Shown in pieces: positions 35,730 through 44,021 of a DNA stretch of 64,000 nt. The notes beneath the pieces were generated by a model, which searched no databases, had not been told where the DNA came from, and saw only the letters and a list, made by a program, of their open reading frames with translations. Made by a program: the position numbers and the translations under genes. How positions within the stretch are numbered: position 1 is the stretch's first letter; each line of letters starts with the position of its first letter. This DNA is from Aphodovivens avicola. GTDB taxonomy: Bacteria; Actinomycetota; Coriobacteriia; Coriobacteriales; Eggerthellaceae. The stretch is taken from positions 1 through 64,000 of the forward strand of contig DVGW01000030.1 in NCBI GenBank assembly GCA_018712515.1, written 5' to 3'.

Positions 35730-37544
35730 GTGAAGCAAGAGAATCTGCGCAACGTGGCCATCATCGCGCACGTCGACCATGGCAAGACGACGCTGGTGGA
35801 CCGCCTGCTGTACGCCGCCGGCGTGTTCCGTGCCAACCAGCAGGTCGAGGAGCGCGTCCTCGACAGCAACGACCAGGAGCGCGAGCGCGGCATCACCATT
35901 CTGTCGAAGAACATCTCGATCACCTACAAGGACGTCAAGATCAACGTCATCGACACGCCCGGCCACGCCGATTTCGGCGGCGAGGTCGAACGCGTGCTGA
36001 ACATGGCCGACGGCGCCCTGCTGATCGTCGACGCGTACGAGGGTCCCAAGCCCCAGACGCGCTTCGTCCTCTCTCATGCGCTGGCCGCCAACCTCAAGAT
36101 CGTCGTGGTGGTCAACAAGATCGACCGCCCCAACGCCGATCCCGAAGGCGCCGTCGACAAGGTGTTCGACCTGATGGTCGAACTGGGCGCCTCCGACGAG
36201 CAGCTCGACTTCAAGGTCATCTACGCCTCCGCGGTCAACGGCTACGCCCGCTTCGAGCCCAACGACGGCAACATGGACATGATCCCGCTGCTCGACACGA
36301 TCCTCGACGAGATCCCCGCGCCCGAGGTGGAGGCCGACGGACCGGTCGCGCTGCAGGTGTGCACGGTGGATCACAGCAGCTACGAGGGCCGTATCGGCGT
36401 CGGCCGCCTGCACAGCGGCACGATCCATGAGAAGGAGCAGGTGCTGGTGGTCCGTCCCGACGGCACGCAGGCAGCGGGCCAGATCCGCAAGGTGTACACC
36501 TTCGACAAGCTGGGCAAGGTCGAGGTTCCCGAGGCGCACGCCGGCGACATCATCGCGGTGATCGGCATCGAGGACGCCGACATCGGCGATGTCATCACCG
36601 ATCCCGAGAACCCGGTCGAGATGCCCCCGATCGCCGTGGAGGAGCCCACGATGTCCGTCGTGTTCGAGGCGTCGTCCAGCCCGCTGGTGGGCCGCGACGG
36701 CGATATCGTCGGCGCGCGCCAGCTCAAAGAGCGCCTGATGCGCGAGAAGGAGAGCAACATCTCCATGCGCATCAACGAGACCGAGGACAAATCCGGCATC
36801 GAGGTCGCGGGCCGCGGCGTCTTGCACCTGTCCGTTCTGATGGAGACCATGCGCCGCGAGGGCTTCGAGTTCCAGGTCGGCCGCCCGCAGGTCGTCTACA
36901 AGACCGCCGAGGACGGCAGCAAGCTCGAGCCGATCGAGGAGGCGACGGTTGACGTCCCCAACGACTACTCCGGCAAGGCGATCGAGGTCATGGGCACCGC
37001 CGGTGGCATCATGGAGGACATGGCCTCCGACGAGAGCATGACCCATCTGGTGTTCCGCATCCCCTCGCGCGGCACGATGGGCCTCAAGACTCGCATCCTC
37101 AACGCCACCCACGGCGAGGCGGTGCTGTTCCATCGTTTCCGCGAGTACGGCCCCTACACCGGCGAGATGGCCGGCCGCAAGAACGGCAGCATGATCGCGA
37201 TGAGCACCGGCAAGGCGGTCGCCTACGCGCTGGACACGCTGCAAGAGCGCGGCAAGCTGTTCGTCGGACCGGGCGATGAGTGCTACGAGGGCATGATCGT
37301 CGGCGAGTCCGCCAAGGAAGGCGACATGGTCGTCAACGTCGAGCGCACCAAGAACCTGGGCAACCAGCGTTCCTCCACCGCCGACAAGGCGATCCAGCTC
37401 ACCCCGCCCATCACCTTCACGCTCGAGGAGGCGCTCGAGTACATCGAGGACGACGAACTCGTCGAGGTGACCCCCTTGAACATCCGCCTGCGCAAGCGCA
37501 TCCTCTCCGCGGTCGAGCGCAAGAAAGCCGCGAAGAAGCAGTAA
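35730..37544 (+). CDS. typA: Translational GTPase TypA/BipA
   Basis: The 604-residue GTPase has G1 AHVDHGKTT, switch-region DQERERGITI, G3 DTPGHADFGGEVERVL, and G4 NKIDRPNADP, followed by EF-G-like domains II, III and V and a BipA-specific C-terminal domain. BipA acts on 50S assembly and stress adaptation. The GTG at 35730 (VKQENLRNVAIIAHV) has AAGGAG 6 nt upstream. The open frame running back to 35532 overlaps the J-domain gene and is an artefact. A terminator follows at 37572. Confidence 0.96.
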   Translation: MKQENLRNVAIIAHVDHGKTTLVDRLLYAAGVFRANQQVEERVLDSNDQERERGITILSKNISITYKDVKINVIDTPGHADFGGEVERVLNMADGALLIVDAYEGPKPQTRFVLSHALAANLKIVVVVNKIDRPNADPEGAVDKVFDLMVELGASDEQLDFKVIYASAVNGYARFEPNDGNMDMIPLLDTILDEIPAPEVEADGPVALQVCTVDHSSYEGRIGVGRLHSGTIHEKEQVLVVRPDGTQAAGQIRKVYTFDKLGKVEVPEAHAGDIIAVIGIEDADIGDVITDPENPVEMPPIAVEEPTMSVVFEASSSPLVGRDGDIVGARQLKERLMREKESNISMRINETEDKSGIEVAGRGVLHLSVLMETMRREGFEFQVGRPQVVYKTAEDGSKLEPIEEATVDVPNDYSGKAIEVMGTAGGIMEDMASDESMTHLVFRIPSRGTMGLKTRILNATHGEAVLFHRFREYGPYTGEMAGRKNGSMIAMSTGKAVAYALDTLQERGKLFVGPGDECYEGMIVGESAKEGDMVVNVERTKNLGNQRSSTADKAIQLTPPITFTLEEALEYIEDDELVEVTPLNIRLRKRILSAVERKKAAKKQ

Positions 37545-37571
37545 CGCCCCTTCGCGAGCAGAGCAGGTTAC

Positions 37572-37606
37572 AAGCGCCGATGGATCGCCATCGGCGCTTC
37601 CTTTTT
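37572..37606 (+). terminator. typA terminator
   Basis: AAGCGCCGATGG / CCATCGGCGCTT, 4-nt loop, followed by CCTTTTTC. Confidence 0.9.
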
Positions 37607-38015
37607 CATGGATGGTTTTCGCGCTCCTCCCGTATCTAGCGGCTGCGCGCGCGACCGCCCTCCATCCGAGGCCCGCGTCCCGCGTCCACCCGCCTCGGCG
37701 CGGCCCTTCCCCGGCGCGCCGTCCGCGGATCCGCCCCTGCGCCCACTCGCATCGGGACGCCAATCCCCGAAACGTCATCAGCATCCGCAGCCACCCGCCC
37801 CGAGTCCGCCCGCATCGGCGTGCCGCTTCCCGCACGCGCCGCCCGCGTCTGCCGCCAACCCACCGCGCGCCGCTGCTGCGATATGGCGGTGTCTGTGAAG
37901 CAGAAGTGGGCTTCTTGTGCAGCGATTAAGGGGCATTTTCCCGTGTGCGAAAATACGTTTCGCTAAAGAACAATGCCCGCATCCGCGATGGCATGCATTC
38001 ATGGGAAAGGGCCAT
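37607..38015. repeat. Very GC-rich gap with imperfect ~60-bp tandem repeat
   Basis: A segment starting CCGCCTCGGCG near 37690 recurs near 37810 (CCGCATCGGCG), exactly 120 bp on, with the same block order (CTTCCC, then CGCGCCG, then CCGCG). A weaker third copy lies between them near 37750 (CGCATCGGGACG). No frame in the region has an RBS or a recognisable domain. The stretch 37880-38015 looks like the promoter/leader of the next gene, though I see no strong promoter. Confidence 0.45.
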
Positions 38016-39239
38016 ATGAAAACTGCGCGTATCATGAGGGCGGCCTGCGCCGCCGGACTGGCTGCCGCCTGCATGTGCGGCATCGCCGCGTGCTCGTCCA
38101 ACGAATCGGCATCGGGCCTGACCGGAGGCGTCGCCGCCACGGTGAACGGCGTCGAGATCTCCGAGGACGATATCACCACCAGTATCGAGAACCTACGCGC
38201 ATCATATTCGCTGGACGACCAGGACACCTGGGGCGAGTACCTCGCCTCCGCCGGAACGACGCCCGAGGAGATCCGCGAAAACCTCATCGACACGTTCGTC
38301 GACCAGGAGCTTCAGAAGCAGGGCGCCGAGGAGCGCGGCGTGACGGTCGAGGACTCCGAGATCGACGCGTACGTCGACCGCATCAAGTCCAACTACGACA
38401 GCGATGAGAAGTGGCAGCAGGCTTTGCAGCAGGCCGGCTTCGACGATGAGGCGGACTACCGCGAGAGCATCAAGGAGGGCCTGACCGGCAACGCCCTGAT
38501 GGAGTCGTTCGAGGTCGAGGAGCCCACGGACGAGGCCGTCGTCGAGTACGCGGCGACCGCCATCACGTTCGACGTCGCCAAACGCTCCTCCCACATCCTC
38601 TTCGACATCAACGACCAGCAGACCGCCCAAAGCGTGCTCGACCAGATCAACGCCGGCTCGCTCGATTTCGCCGAAGCGGCGAAGGAGTACTCGACCGACA
38701 CGGGCAGCGCCCAGAACGGCGGCGACGTGGGCTGGGATCAGCTGACCTCGTTCGTCGAGGAGTACCAAACCGCGCTTGACGGCCTGGCCGTCGGCCAGGT
38801 GAGCGGGCTGGTCGAGAGCGATTACGGCTGGCACATCATCAAGTGCACCGACGAGTTCACGCCTCCCGAGCAGATCACCTCCATCGACCAGCTGCCGCAG
38901 GAGTTCGCCGACACGTACCGCGAATCCGTGAAGCAGCAGGATCAGCAGGAGGCCTACCAGGCGTGGTTCGACGAGTTCAAGGAAGGCGCCGACATCGTGA
39001 TCAACGACATGCCCGCCGGGCTGCCGTACGCCGTCGACATGTCGCAGTACCAGACCGAAGACGAGTCCTCCGATGAGGCTGCCGCCGACAGCTCCGCCGA
39101 CGCGTCTTCGGCCGAAGCGGCCTCCGATGACTCCGCCTCCGGCGAATCCGCCGACCAGGCTGCGGAGTCGGGAGATGCGGCCTCCGAGGCCGAATCCGGT
39201 GACGCGGGCGATGCCGCCCAGACGGCGGAGGCGGCATAG
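38016..39239 (+). CDS. PrsA-like peptidyl-prolyl isomerase lipoprotein
   Basis: The 407-residue protein starts MKTARIMRAACAAGLAAACM. The lipobox GIAAC has Cys26 as the lipidated residue, so it should be anchored outside the membrane. Residues ~40-190 match a SurA/trigger-factor-like chaperone N-domain (TVNGVEISEDDI). Residues ~190-290 are a parvulin PpiC domain (RSSHILFDI, then STDTGSAQNGGDVGWDQ and GLVESDYGWHIIKCTD). The last ~60 residues are a low-complexity Ser/Ala/Asp/Glu tail. It probably folds exported proteins. The ATG at 38016 is used because the signal peptide starts there and AAAGGG precedes it. The upstream extension to 37917 is not conserved. Confidence 0.9.
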   Translation: MKTARIMRAACAAGLAAACMCGIAACSSNESASGLTGGVAATVNGVEISEDDITTSIENLRASYSLDDQDTWGEYLASAGTTPEEIRENLIDTFVDQELQKQGAEERGVTVEDSEIDAYVDRIKSNYDSDEKWQQALQQAGFDDEADYRESIKEGLTGNALMESFEVEEPTDEAVVEYAATAITFDVAKRSSHILFDINDQQTAQSVLDQINAGSLDFAEAAKEYSTDTGSAQNGGDVGWDQLTSFVEEYQTALDGLAVGQVSGLVESDYGWHIIKCTDEFTPPEQITSIDQLPQEFADTYRESVKQQDQQEAYQAWFDEFKEGADIVINDMPAGLPYAVDMSQYQTEDESSDEAAADSSADASSAEAASDDSASGESADQAAESGDAASEAESGDAGDAAQTAEAA

Positions 39240-39271
39240 AACAGCATCGGAAACCCGCTTGTATGTTTAGC

Positions 39272-39300
39272 TTGTGAGCGTCCGATTGCTGTTGTATACT
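39272..39300 (+). promoter_or_regulatory. Promoter of tRNA-Ser(GGA)
   Basis: TTGTGA (39272-39277) and TATACT (39295-39300) are 17 bp apart, 42 nt before the tRNA. Confidence 0.75.
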
Positions 39301-39342
39301 ACATATCTGCTGCGCCCGAAGGGCCGGCACCAAGGCTAAAGT

Positions 39343-39434
39343 GGAGAGATGTCCGAGCTGGCCGAAGGAGCACGATTGGAAATCGTGTATGCGCCAAAAG
39401 CGTATCCGGGGTTCGAATCCCCGTCTCTCCGCCA
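39343..39434 (+). tRNA. tRNA-Ser (GGA)
   Basis: A class II tRNA with a long variable arm, acceptor GGAGAGA / TCTCTCC, anticodon GGA in TTGGAAA, T-arm GGGGTTCGAATCCCC and encoded CCA with discriminator G. Confidence 0.97.
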
Positions 39435-39528
39435 GATTAACCGCGCTGCATAGGGCCAACCACCCTCTGCAGCGTTTTCATATGATCGGGAACGTTCTCC
39501 GGAACGGCGCGCCGATCGCACCCCATGC

Positions 39529-39621
39529 GGAGGGGTGGCAGAGTGGTTGAATGCGGCGGTCTCGAAAACCGTTTTGCCCGTAATCCGGGTAACGAGGGTT
39601 CGAATCCCTCCTCCTCCGCCA
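39529..39621 (+). tRNA. tRNA-Ser (CGA)
   Basis: A class II tRNA with acceptor GGAGGGG / CTCCTCC, anticodon CGA in CTCGAAA, variable arm CCCGTAATCCGGG, T-arm GAGGGTTCGAATCCCTC and encoded CCA. It lies 94 bp after tRNA-Ser(GGA), probably in the same transcript. Confidence 0.96.
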
Positions 39622-39630
39622 GAAACGCCT

Positions 39631-39664
39631 TCAGGCCCGATGCTCCATCGGGCCTGATTTTTTA
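39631..39664 (+). terminator. Terminator of the tRNA-Ser pair
   Basis: TCAGGCCCGATG / CATCGGGCCTGA with a 3-nt loop, followed by TTTTTT. Confidence 0.92.
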
Positions 39665-39805
39665 CGGCGACGGGCATCGGGCCGCAGCCGACGCTTCACG
39701 GGAGCGCGCCGCCGGGCCGCCCGGCGGCGCGGATCGATGCCCGATCGTGTACACTTCTGCAATGCGAATGAGCAACCAGCTCCATTGACGATGAAAGGAA
39801 GAGCC

Positions 39806-40348
39806 ATGAGCGAACGCGTGGTGGAAAGCTCGGTCGACGAGGTTCCCGAGATTCCGGAGATCCTCGAGAAGGTCCTGTTGTTCTCGCTGGATCGCGCCAA
39901 GACCAAGATGGAGGCGGGCGAGGACATCATCCCCTTCACGTCGCTGGCGGTGAAGGAGACCCTGTTCATGGAAAGCCATCCCGCCGAGGATGAGCAGGGA
40001 TGCTTCAACCTGGCGCGCCATACGGTGGAGCACGCGCGCGGCGCGCAGGCGTACTCGTTCTGTTACGACGGCTACGTCGAGACGGATGACGGAACCCACG
40101 ATGCGCTGATCGCCGAGGGCGGCGTCCCGAGCGCCGACAAGGGCTTCGCCGTGGGCCAGCTCTACACGGTCGACGACGAAGGTGCCGTCACGTTCGAGTC
40201 CGAGCCGGTCTACATCGGCCCCGCTCCGAACTTCATGATCGCCCTGCGCGACGCCGACGAGTACACCGACGACGAGATCGACGAGAAGTACCGCGACGAC
40301 GTCGATGCCGAGGCAGCCGAGGCAGCCGTCGAGGACGACGCGGAGTAG
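39806..40348 (+). CDS. Conserved-looking acidic protein of unknown function
   Basis: The 180-residue cytoplasmic protein has no signal peptide, membrane helix or family that I recognise. Its centre has an ordered alpha/beta look (LLFSLDRAKTKMEAGEDIIPFTSLAVKETLFMESHPAED, then ARHTVEHARGAQAYSFCYDGYVETDDGTHDALIAEGG). The C-terminus (from about residue 140) is strongly acidic. The ATG at 39806 is the better start: the in-frame ATG at 39791 is immediately followed by AAAGGAAG, which serves as the RBS. It stands alone between the tRNA-Ser pair and a terminator at 40395. Confidence 0.7.
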   Translation: MSERVVESSVDEVPEIPEILEKVLLFSLDRAKTKMEAGEDIIPFTSLAVKETLFMESHPAEDEQGCFNLARHTVEHARGAQAYSFCYDGYVETDDGTHDALIAEGGVPSADKGFAVGQLYTVDDEGAVTFESEPVYIGPAPNFMIALRDADEYTDDEIDEKYRDDVDAEAAEAAVEDDAE

Positions 40349-40394
40349 CCTTTCCGGACGCCCGCCCTCCCATAGCGGGCGGATCGGATCACCG

Positions 40395-40428
40395 ACGGGG
40401 GCGGCAGCCATGCCGCCCCCGTTCCTTT
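40395..40428 (+). terminator. Terminator before the rpsF operon
   Basis: ACGGGGGCGGCA / TGCCGCCCCCGT with a 4-nt loop, then TCCTTTT. It ends transcription of the 180-residue gene upstream. Confidence 0.88.
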
Positions 40429-40603
40429 TGCCGGCATTCCGCATAAGATCGACGCGGCATCCTGCCGGTGGATGCGCAAGGGCGCGGTCCTACGCTTCGG
40501 GCGATCGGGCGACTTCGCGGATCCGCATGGAACCGACCACCAGTCCCCGGACGTGGTGAAAGCGTGAACGCCCGAATACATCGACCCGCCTTCCAAGAAG
40601 CTC

Positions 40604-40686
40604 TGCTAGAATAGGCGGGCTGTTCCTGCCCCGGGTTAAACGCCTTCACCAGCCCCGGGGCCGTAAAGTCCAAAGGAGGTGAGCTG
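40604..40686 (+). promoter_or_regulatory. rpsF operon promoter and structured leader
   Basis: The extended -10 box TGCTAGAAT (40604-40612) precedes a leader with the stem CCCCGGG / CCCCGGGG and the sequence CCGTAAAG just before the AAAGGAGG Shine-Dalgarno. Many bacteria autoregulate rpsF through an S6:S18-binding RNA with a conserved CCG-containing bulge. This leader could be such an element, but the match is only by position and short motif. The rest of 40429-40603 shows nothing definite. Confidence 0.4.
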
Positions 40687-40980
40687 ATGAAGGCTTACGA
40701 ACTGCTGTATTTTGTTGCTCCGAACATCGATGAGGACACCCGCGCGAACGTCACCAAGCGTATCGAGACCGCTGTGGCGCAGGGCAACGGCACCATCGAC
40801 AACGTCGACAACTGGGGCAAGCGCAAACTCGCTTATGAGATCAACGGTCTGACCGACGGCGATTACACGCTCGTCGATTTCCATGCTGATCCCGCTGCTG
40901 TCGCTGAGCTCGATCGCGTGCTGCGTATCACCGACGCCGTCGTGCGTCACATGATCGTGAAGCGCACCGATCGCGACTAA
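40687..40980 (+). CDS. rpsF: 30S ribosomal protein S6
   Basis: The 97-residue protein has the S6 ferredoxin-like fold pattern: MKAYELLYFVAPNIDED at the start, WGKRKLAYEINGLTDGDYTLVDFHAD in the middle, and DRVLRITDAVVRHMIVK at the end. It binds 16S rRNA helix 22/23 with S18. A strong RBS (AAAGGAGG) precedes it. It is the first gene of the rpsF-ssb-rpsR-rplI operon. Confidence 0.96.
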   Translation: MKAYELLYFVAPNIDEDTRANVTKRIETAVAQGNGTIDNVDNWGKRKLAYEINGLTDGDYTLVDFHADPAAVAELDRVLRITDAVVRHMIVKRTDRD

Positions 40981-41035
40981 GTCACACAGGATTTGAGAAG
41001 CGGCGATAAGCCGCACCATGGAAGAGGTAGAGATC

Positions 41036-41524
41036 ATGAGCATCAACAGGGTTCTTATCAGCGGAAATCTCACGCGCGACCCCGAGCTGCGCCAGACGGG
41101 CGGCGGAACGCAGGTTCTGTCGTTCGGCGTCGCGGTCAACGACCGCCGTCGCAACCCGCAGACGGGCGAGTGGGAAGACTACCCGAACTTCATCGACTGC
41201 ACGATGTTCGGTGCTCGCGCCGAGGCGCTCTCCCGCTATCTGTCCAAGGGCACCAAGGTCGCCATCGAAGGCAAGCTTCGTTGGAGCCAGTGGGAGCGCG
41301 ACGGGCAGAAGCGCAGCAAGATCGAGGTGATCGTCGACGAGCTGGAGTTCATGACCAGCCGCAACGACGGTTCCGGTCAGCGCCAGTACGCGCCCGCCCA
41401 GGCGAACCAGTACGCTCCGGCTCAGAACCAGTACGGTTCCGCGCAGCCGCAGTACTCCCAGCCCAACCCCGCTTCTTCGATCGACGCCTCGTCCTCCGTC
41501 TATGACGAGGACATTCCGTTCTAA
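41036..41524 (+). CDS. ssb: Single-stranded DNA-binding protein
   Basis: The 162-residue protein has an OB-fold (MSINRVLISGNLTRDPELRQ, FIDCTMFGARAEALSRYLSKG, then GKLRWSQWERDGQKRSKIEVIV), a Gln/Tyr/Pro-rich linker with QYAPAQ-like repeats, and the conserved C-terminal partner-binding tip DEDIPF. It coats ssDNA and recruits replication and repair proteins. I chose the ATG at 41036 because the family begins SINRV. The ATG at 41018 overlaps its Shine-Dalgarno region. Confidence 0.96.
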   Translation: MSINRVLISGNLTRDPELRQTGGGTQVLSFGVAVNDRRRNPQTGEWEDYPNFIDCTMFGARAEALSRYLSKGTKVAIEGKLRWSQWERDGQKRSKIEVIVDELEFMTSRNDGSGQRQYAPAQANQYAPAQNQYGSAQPQYSQPNPASSIDASSSVYDEDIPF

Positions 41525-41547
41525 GCGAAACGAAAGAGGTTTTACCA

Positions 41548-41808
41548 ATGGCCGAATATGTGAAGCAGCCTCGGCGTAAGTACTGCCAGTTCTGCAAGGA
41601 CGACGCGCAGTACATCGACTACAAGGATACGCAGATGCTGCGCAAGTACGTTACCGATCGTGGCAAGATCAAGCCTCGCCGCGTGACGGGTGCCTGCACC
41701 CAGCACCAGCGCGACATCGCGAACGCGGTCAAGCGCGCTCGCGAGATGGCTTTGATGCCGTACACGGTTCCCGCCGTCAGCGGCCGTGGCGACCGCCGCA
41801 ACCGCTAG
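41548..41808 (+). CDS. rpsR: 30S ribosomal protein S18
   Basis: The 86-residue protein reads KYCQFCKDDAQYIDYKDTQMLRKYVTDRGKIKPRRVTG, which is canonical S18. The two cysteines of CQFC mark the zinc-binding (C+) type, although the full four-Cys set is not evident (one further Cys in TGACTQHQ). It pairs with S6 on the small-subunit platform. Confidence 0.96.
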   Translation: MAEYVKQPRRKYCQFCKDDAQYIDYKDTQMLRKYVTDRGKIKPRRVTGACTQHQRDIANAVKRAREMALMPYTVPAVSGRGDRRNR

Positions 41809-41823
41809 GCGCAAGGAGGTACC

Positions 41824-42360
41824 ATGAAAGTCATCCTGCTTAAAGAACTGAAAGGAAAAGGCGGCGAGGGCGACGTCATCGACGTGGCTCCCGGTTTCGC
41901 CAACAACTACCTGCTGACCCAGGGCTACGCCATCCTGGCGACCAAGGGCAACCTGAAGCAGCTCGAGCAGCGCAAGCACAACATCGCCAAGCGCGAGGAG
42001 AAGCGCATCGCCGACGCCGAGGCCCTGAAGTCCCAGCTCGAGGGCATCAAGGTGAAGGTCGATGTCCAGGTGGGCGAGGAGGGCCAGCTGTTCGGCTCCG
42101 TCACCACCACGATGATCGCCGACGCCATCAAGGCCGCGACGGACGTCGAGGTCGACAAGCGTCGCATCGAGCTGAACCGTCCCATCAAGACCGCCGGCAT
42201 CCATGACGTCACGATCTCCCTGTACCGCGAGATCAAGACCGTCGTGAAGCTGCAGGTCGGCGACGTGGTCGAGGAGGCGCCCGAGGCGCCGGCCGAGGCC
42301 GAGGAGGTCGTCGAGGTCGAGGAGACCGTCGAGGCCGTCGCCGAGGAGGACGCCGAGTAG
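41824..42360 (+). CDS. rplI: 50S ribosomal protein L9 with acidic tail
   Basis: The 178-residue protein begins MKVILLKELKGKGGEGDVIDVAPGFANNYLL, the L9 N-domain, then the long connecting helix and the C-domain (DAIKAATDVEVDKRRIELNRPIKTAGIHDVTISL). It is about 30 residues longer than the usual ~148 because of a Glu/Val/Ala-rich acidic tail from ~150. RBS AAGGAGG. The operon terminator follows at 42393. Confidence 0.95.
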   Translation: MKVILLKELKGKGGEGDVIDVAPGFANNYLLTQGYAILATKGNLKQLEQRKHNIAKREEKRIADAEALKSQLEGIKVKVDVQVGEEGQLFGSVTTTMIADAIKAATDVEVDKRRIELNRPIKTAGIHDVTISLYREIKTVVKLQVGDVVEEAPEAPAEAEEVVEVEETVEAVAEEDAE

Positions 42361-42392
42361 GCTTTCCGCTCGGTCGATCCCAACGGACAGCG

Positions 42393-42426
42393 AAGCCCCT
42401 TGCCGCCCGCGGCAAGGGGCTTTTTG
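42393..42426 (+). terminator. rpsF operon terminator
   Basis: AAGCCCCTTGCCGC pairs with GCGGCAAGGGGCTT and runs into a T-run. Confidence 0.92.
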
Positions 42427-42439
42427 CTGCCCGCGTGCG

Positions 42440-42513
42440 GATGAGGAATAGGGACGGTCATGGCTTTCCGTTTTCACGAAAATGAGAAAAAGTGACTGTC
42501 CCTATTTCTCATC
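42440..42513. repeat. Family A doublet (REPIN-like)
   Basis: Two diverged family A half-elements face each other. GATGAGGAATAGGGACGGTC begins at 42440, and its mirror, ending in TATTTCTCATC, finishes at 42513. The outer 21 bp pair at 19 positions. The right-hand part (42481-42513) alone is a full 33-nt family A hairpin in reverse orientation. It sits between the rplI terminator and dnaB. Confidence 0.8.
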
Positions 42514-42575
42514 GGGTGGCATGGGATACCATAGTGCGGATAGCGAAATGCACTGATGAGACAGAGGAGGTCGGC

Positions 42576-43991
42576 ATGCTGGCGAGCGGAGCTTCTACGA
42601 GCCGTCCGTCCGATTTCAACGGACAGCCCACATCCAAGAACAAGCCGATGCCCCAGAACATCGAGGCGGAGCAATCGGTCCTCGCCGCCTGCATGCTCAA
42701 TCAGGACGCGGTCGAGGAGCTTGTCCTCAAGCTGAAGCCCGAGAACTTCTACCGACCCGCGCACCGCATCATCTTCGAGGCGGTCTGCGAGCTCAACCTG
42801 CGCCGCATCCCCGTCGACCAGATCTCGCTCGCCGACACGCTCAACGCGGCGGGGCAGCTGGACGCGGTGGGGGGCAAAGCCTACCTCATCGAGCTCGCCG
42901 ACAACACGTTCGCGCTGACCAACTGGCAAAACCACGCCGCGATCGTCAAACGCACCGCGATCCTGCGCGAGCTCATCTACGCCTCGGCCTCCATCAACGC
43001 GCTCGCCTACGACGCTCCCGACAACCTGGACGAGGTGGTCGAGGAAGCGGAGAAGACGCTGTTCAACGTCACCGAGAAACGCGTCTCCTCGACGTTCCGC
43101 CGAATGGACACGCTGCTCAACGACGCGTTCGAGGAGATCACCCAGCTGGCCGAGCAGAAGAACCACATGGCGGGCGTCCCCACCGGCTTCAAGGACGTGG
43201 ACGACCTGTTCCACGGCTTCCGCGGCGGCGACCTCATCATCCTGGCCGCGCGTCCCGGCGTCGGCAAGACGTCGTTCGCGCTCAACCTCGCCGTCAACGC
43301 GGCGAAGCGCGGCACCGCCGTGACGTTCTTCTCCTTGGAAATGAGCGCGGGTCAGCTGGTCCAGCGCATCCTGTGCGCCGAAGCGCGCGTGAGCCTGTCG
43401 AAGATCCGCGCGGGCTACATCTCCGAAGGGGACTGGGGCGCCATCGCCGACGCGATGAACTCCCTGTCCCAGCTGGAACTCTACATCGACGACTCGCCGG
43501 GCCTGTCCATCCTGGAGGCCCGCGCCAAAGCGCGTCGCGAACTGCGCAAGGCGTCGGGCAAAGGCCTCATCGTCGTCGACTACCTGCAGCTGATGCAGCC
43601 GCCCCAGACGCGCCGCGACGGCAACCGCGCCGTCGAGGTCGGCGAGATCTCGCGTGGTCTCAAGGTCCTGGCGAAGGAGATGGACATGCCCGTGCTGGCG
43701 CTCTCGCAGCTCTCGCGTGCCGTCGAGATGCGCGGCAAGAAGCGCCCGATGCTCTCCGACCTGCGTGAATCCGGCTCCATCGAGCAGGACGCCGACATCG
43801 TCATGTTCATCGACCGCAGCATGGACGAGACGGAGGCCGAAAGCGAGGACCGCCCGGGCCTGGGCGAGGCCGAGCTCATCGTCGCGAAGCACCGCAACGG
43901 ACCCACGCGCGACATCACGCTCGCATTCAACCCCGAGTACACGCGCTTCATGGACTTCTTCGACGACTCCCGCGCGGGCGGCTACGTGTAG
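42576..43991 (+). CDS. dnaB: Replicative DNA helicase DnaB
   Basis: The 471-residue RecA-fold hexameric helicase has an N-terminal domain (PQNIEAEQSVLAACMLNQDAV), a linker, and a C-terminal ATPase with Walker A ARPGVGKTS (near residue 224), Walker B GLIVVDYLQLM, and the arginine-finger region LRESGSIEQDADIVMFIDR. It unwinds DNA at the fork and binds primase. I use the ATG at 42576 with GAGGAGG upstream. The frame opens into the repeat element at 42492, which is not coding. No intein is present. Confidence 0.96.
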   Translation: MLASGASTSRPSDFNGQPTSKNKPMPQNIEAEQSVLAACMLNQDAVEELVLKLKPENFYRPAHRIIFEAVCELNLRRIPVDQISLADTLNAAGQLDAVGGKAYLIELADNTFALTNWQNHAAIVKRTAILRELIYASASINALAYDAPDNLDEVVEEAEKTLFNVTEKRVSSTFRRMDTLLNDAFEEITQLAEQKNHMAGVPTGFKDVDDLFHGFRGGDLIILAARPGVGKTSFALNLAVNAAKRGTAVTFFSLEMSAGQLVQRILCAEARVSLSKIRAGYISEGDWGAIADAMNSLSQLELYIDDSPGLSILEARAKARRELRKASGKGLIVVDYLQLMQPPQTRRDGNRAVEVGEISRGLKVLAKEMDMPVLALSQLSRAVEMRGKKRPMLSDLRESGSIEQDADIVMFIDRSMDETEAESEDRPGLGEAELIVAKHRNGPTRDITLAFNPEYTRFMDFFDDSRAGGYV

Positions 43992-44021
43992 GCCCTTGCG
44001 CCGGTGCGCTAAACTCGAGCC

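Noticed and set aside
35622..37835. A minus-strand frame of 737 codons opposite typA
   Set aside because: Antisense shadow; the typA product is unambiguous on the plus strand.
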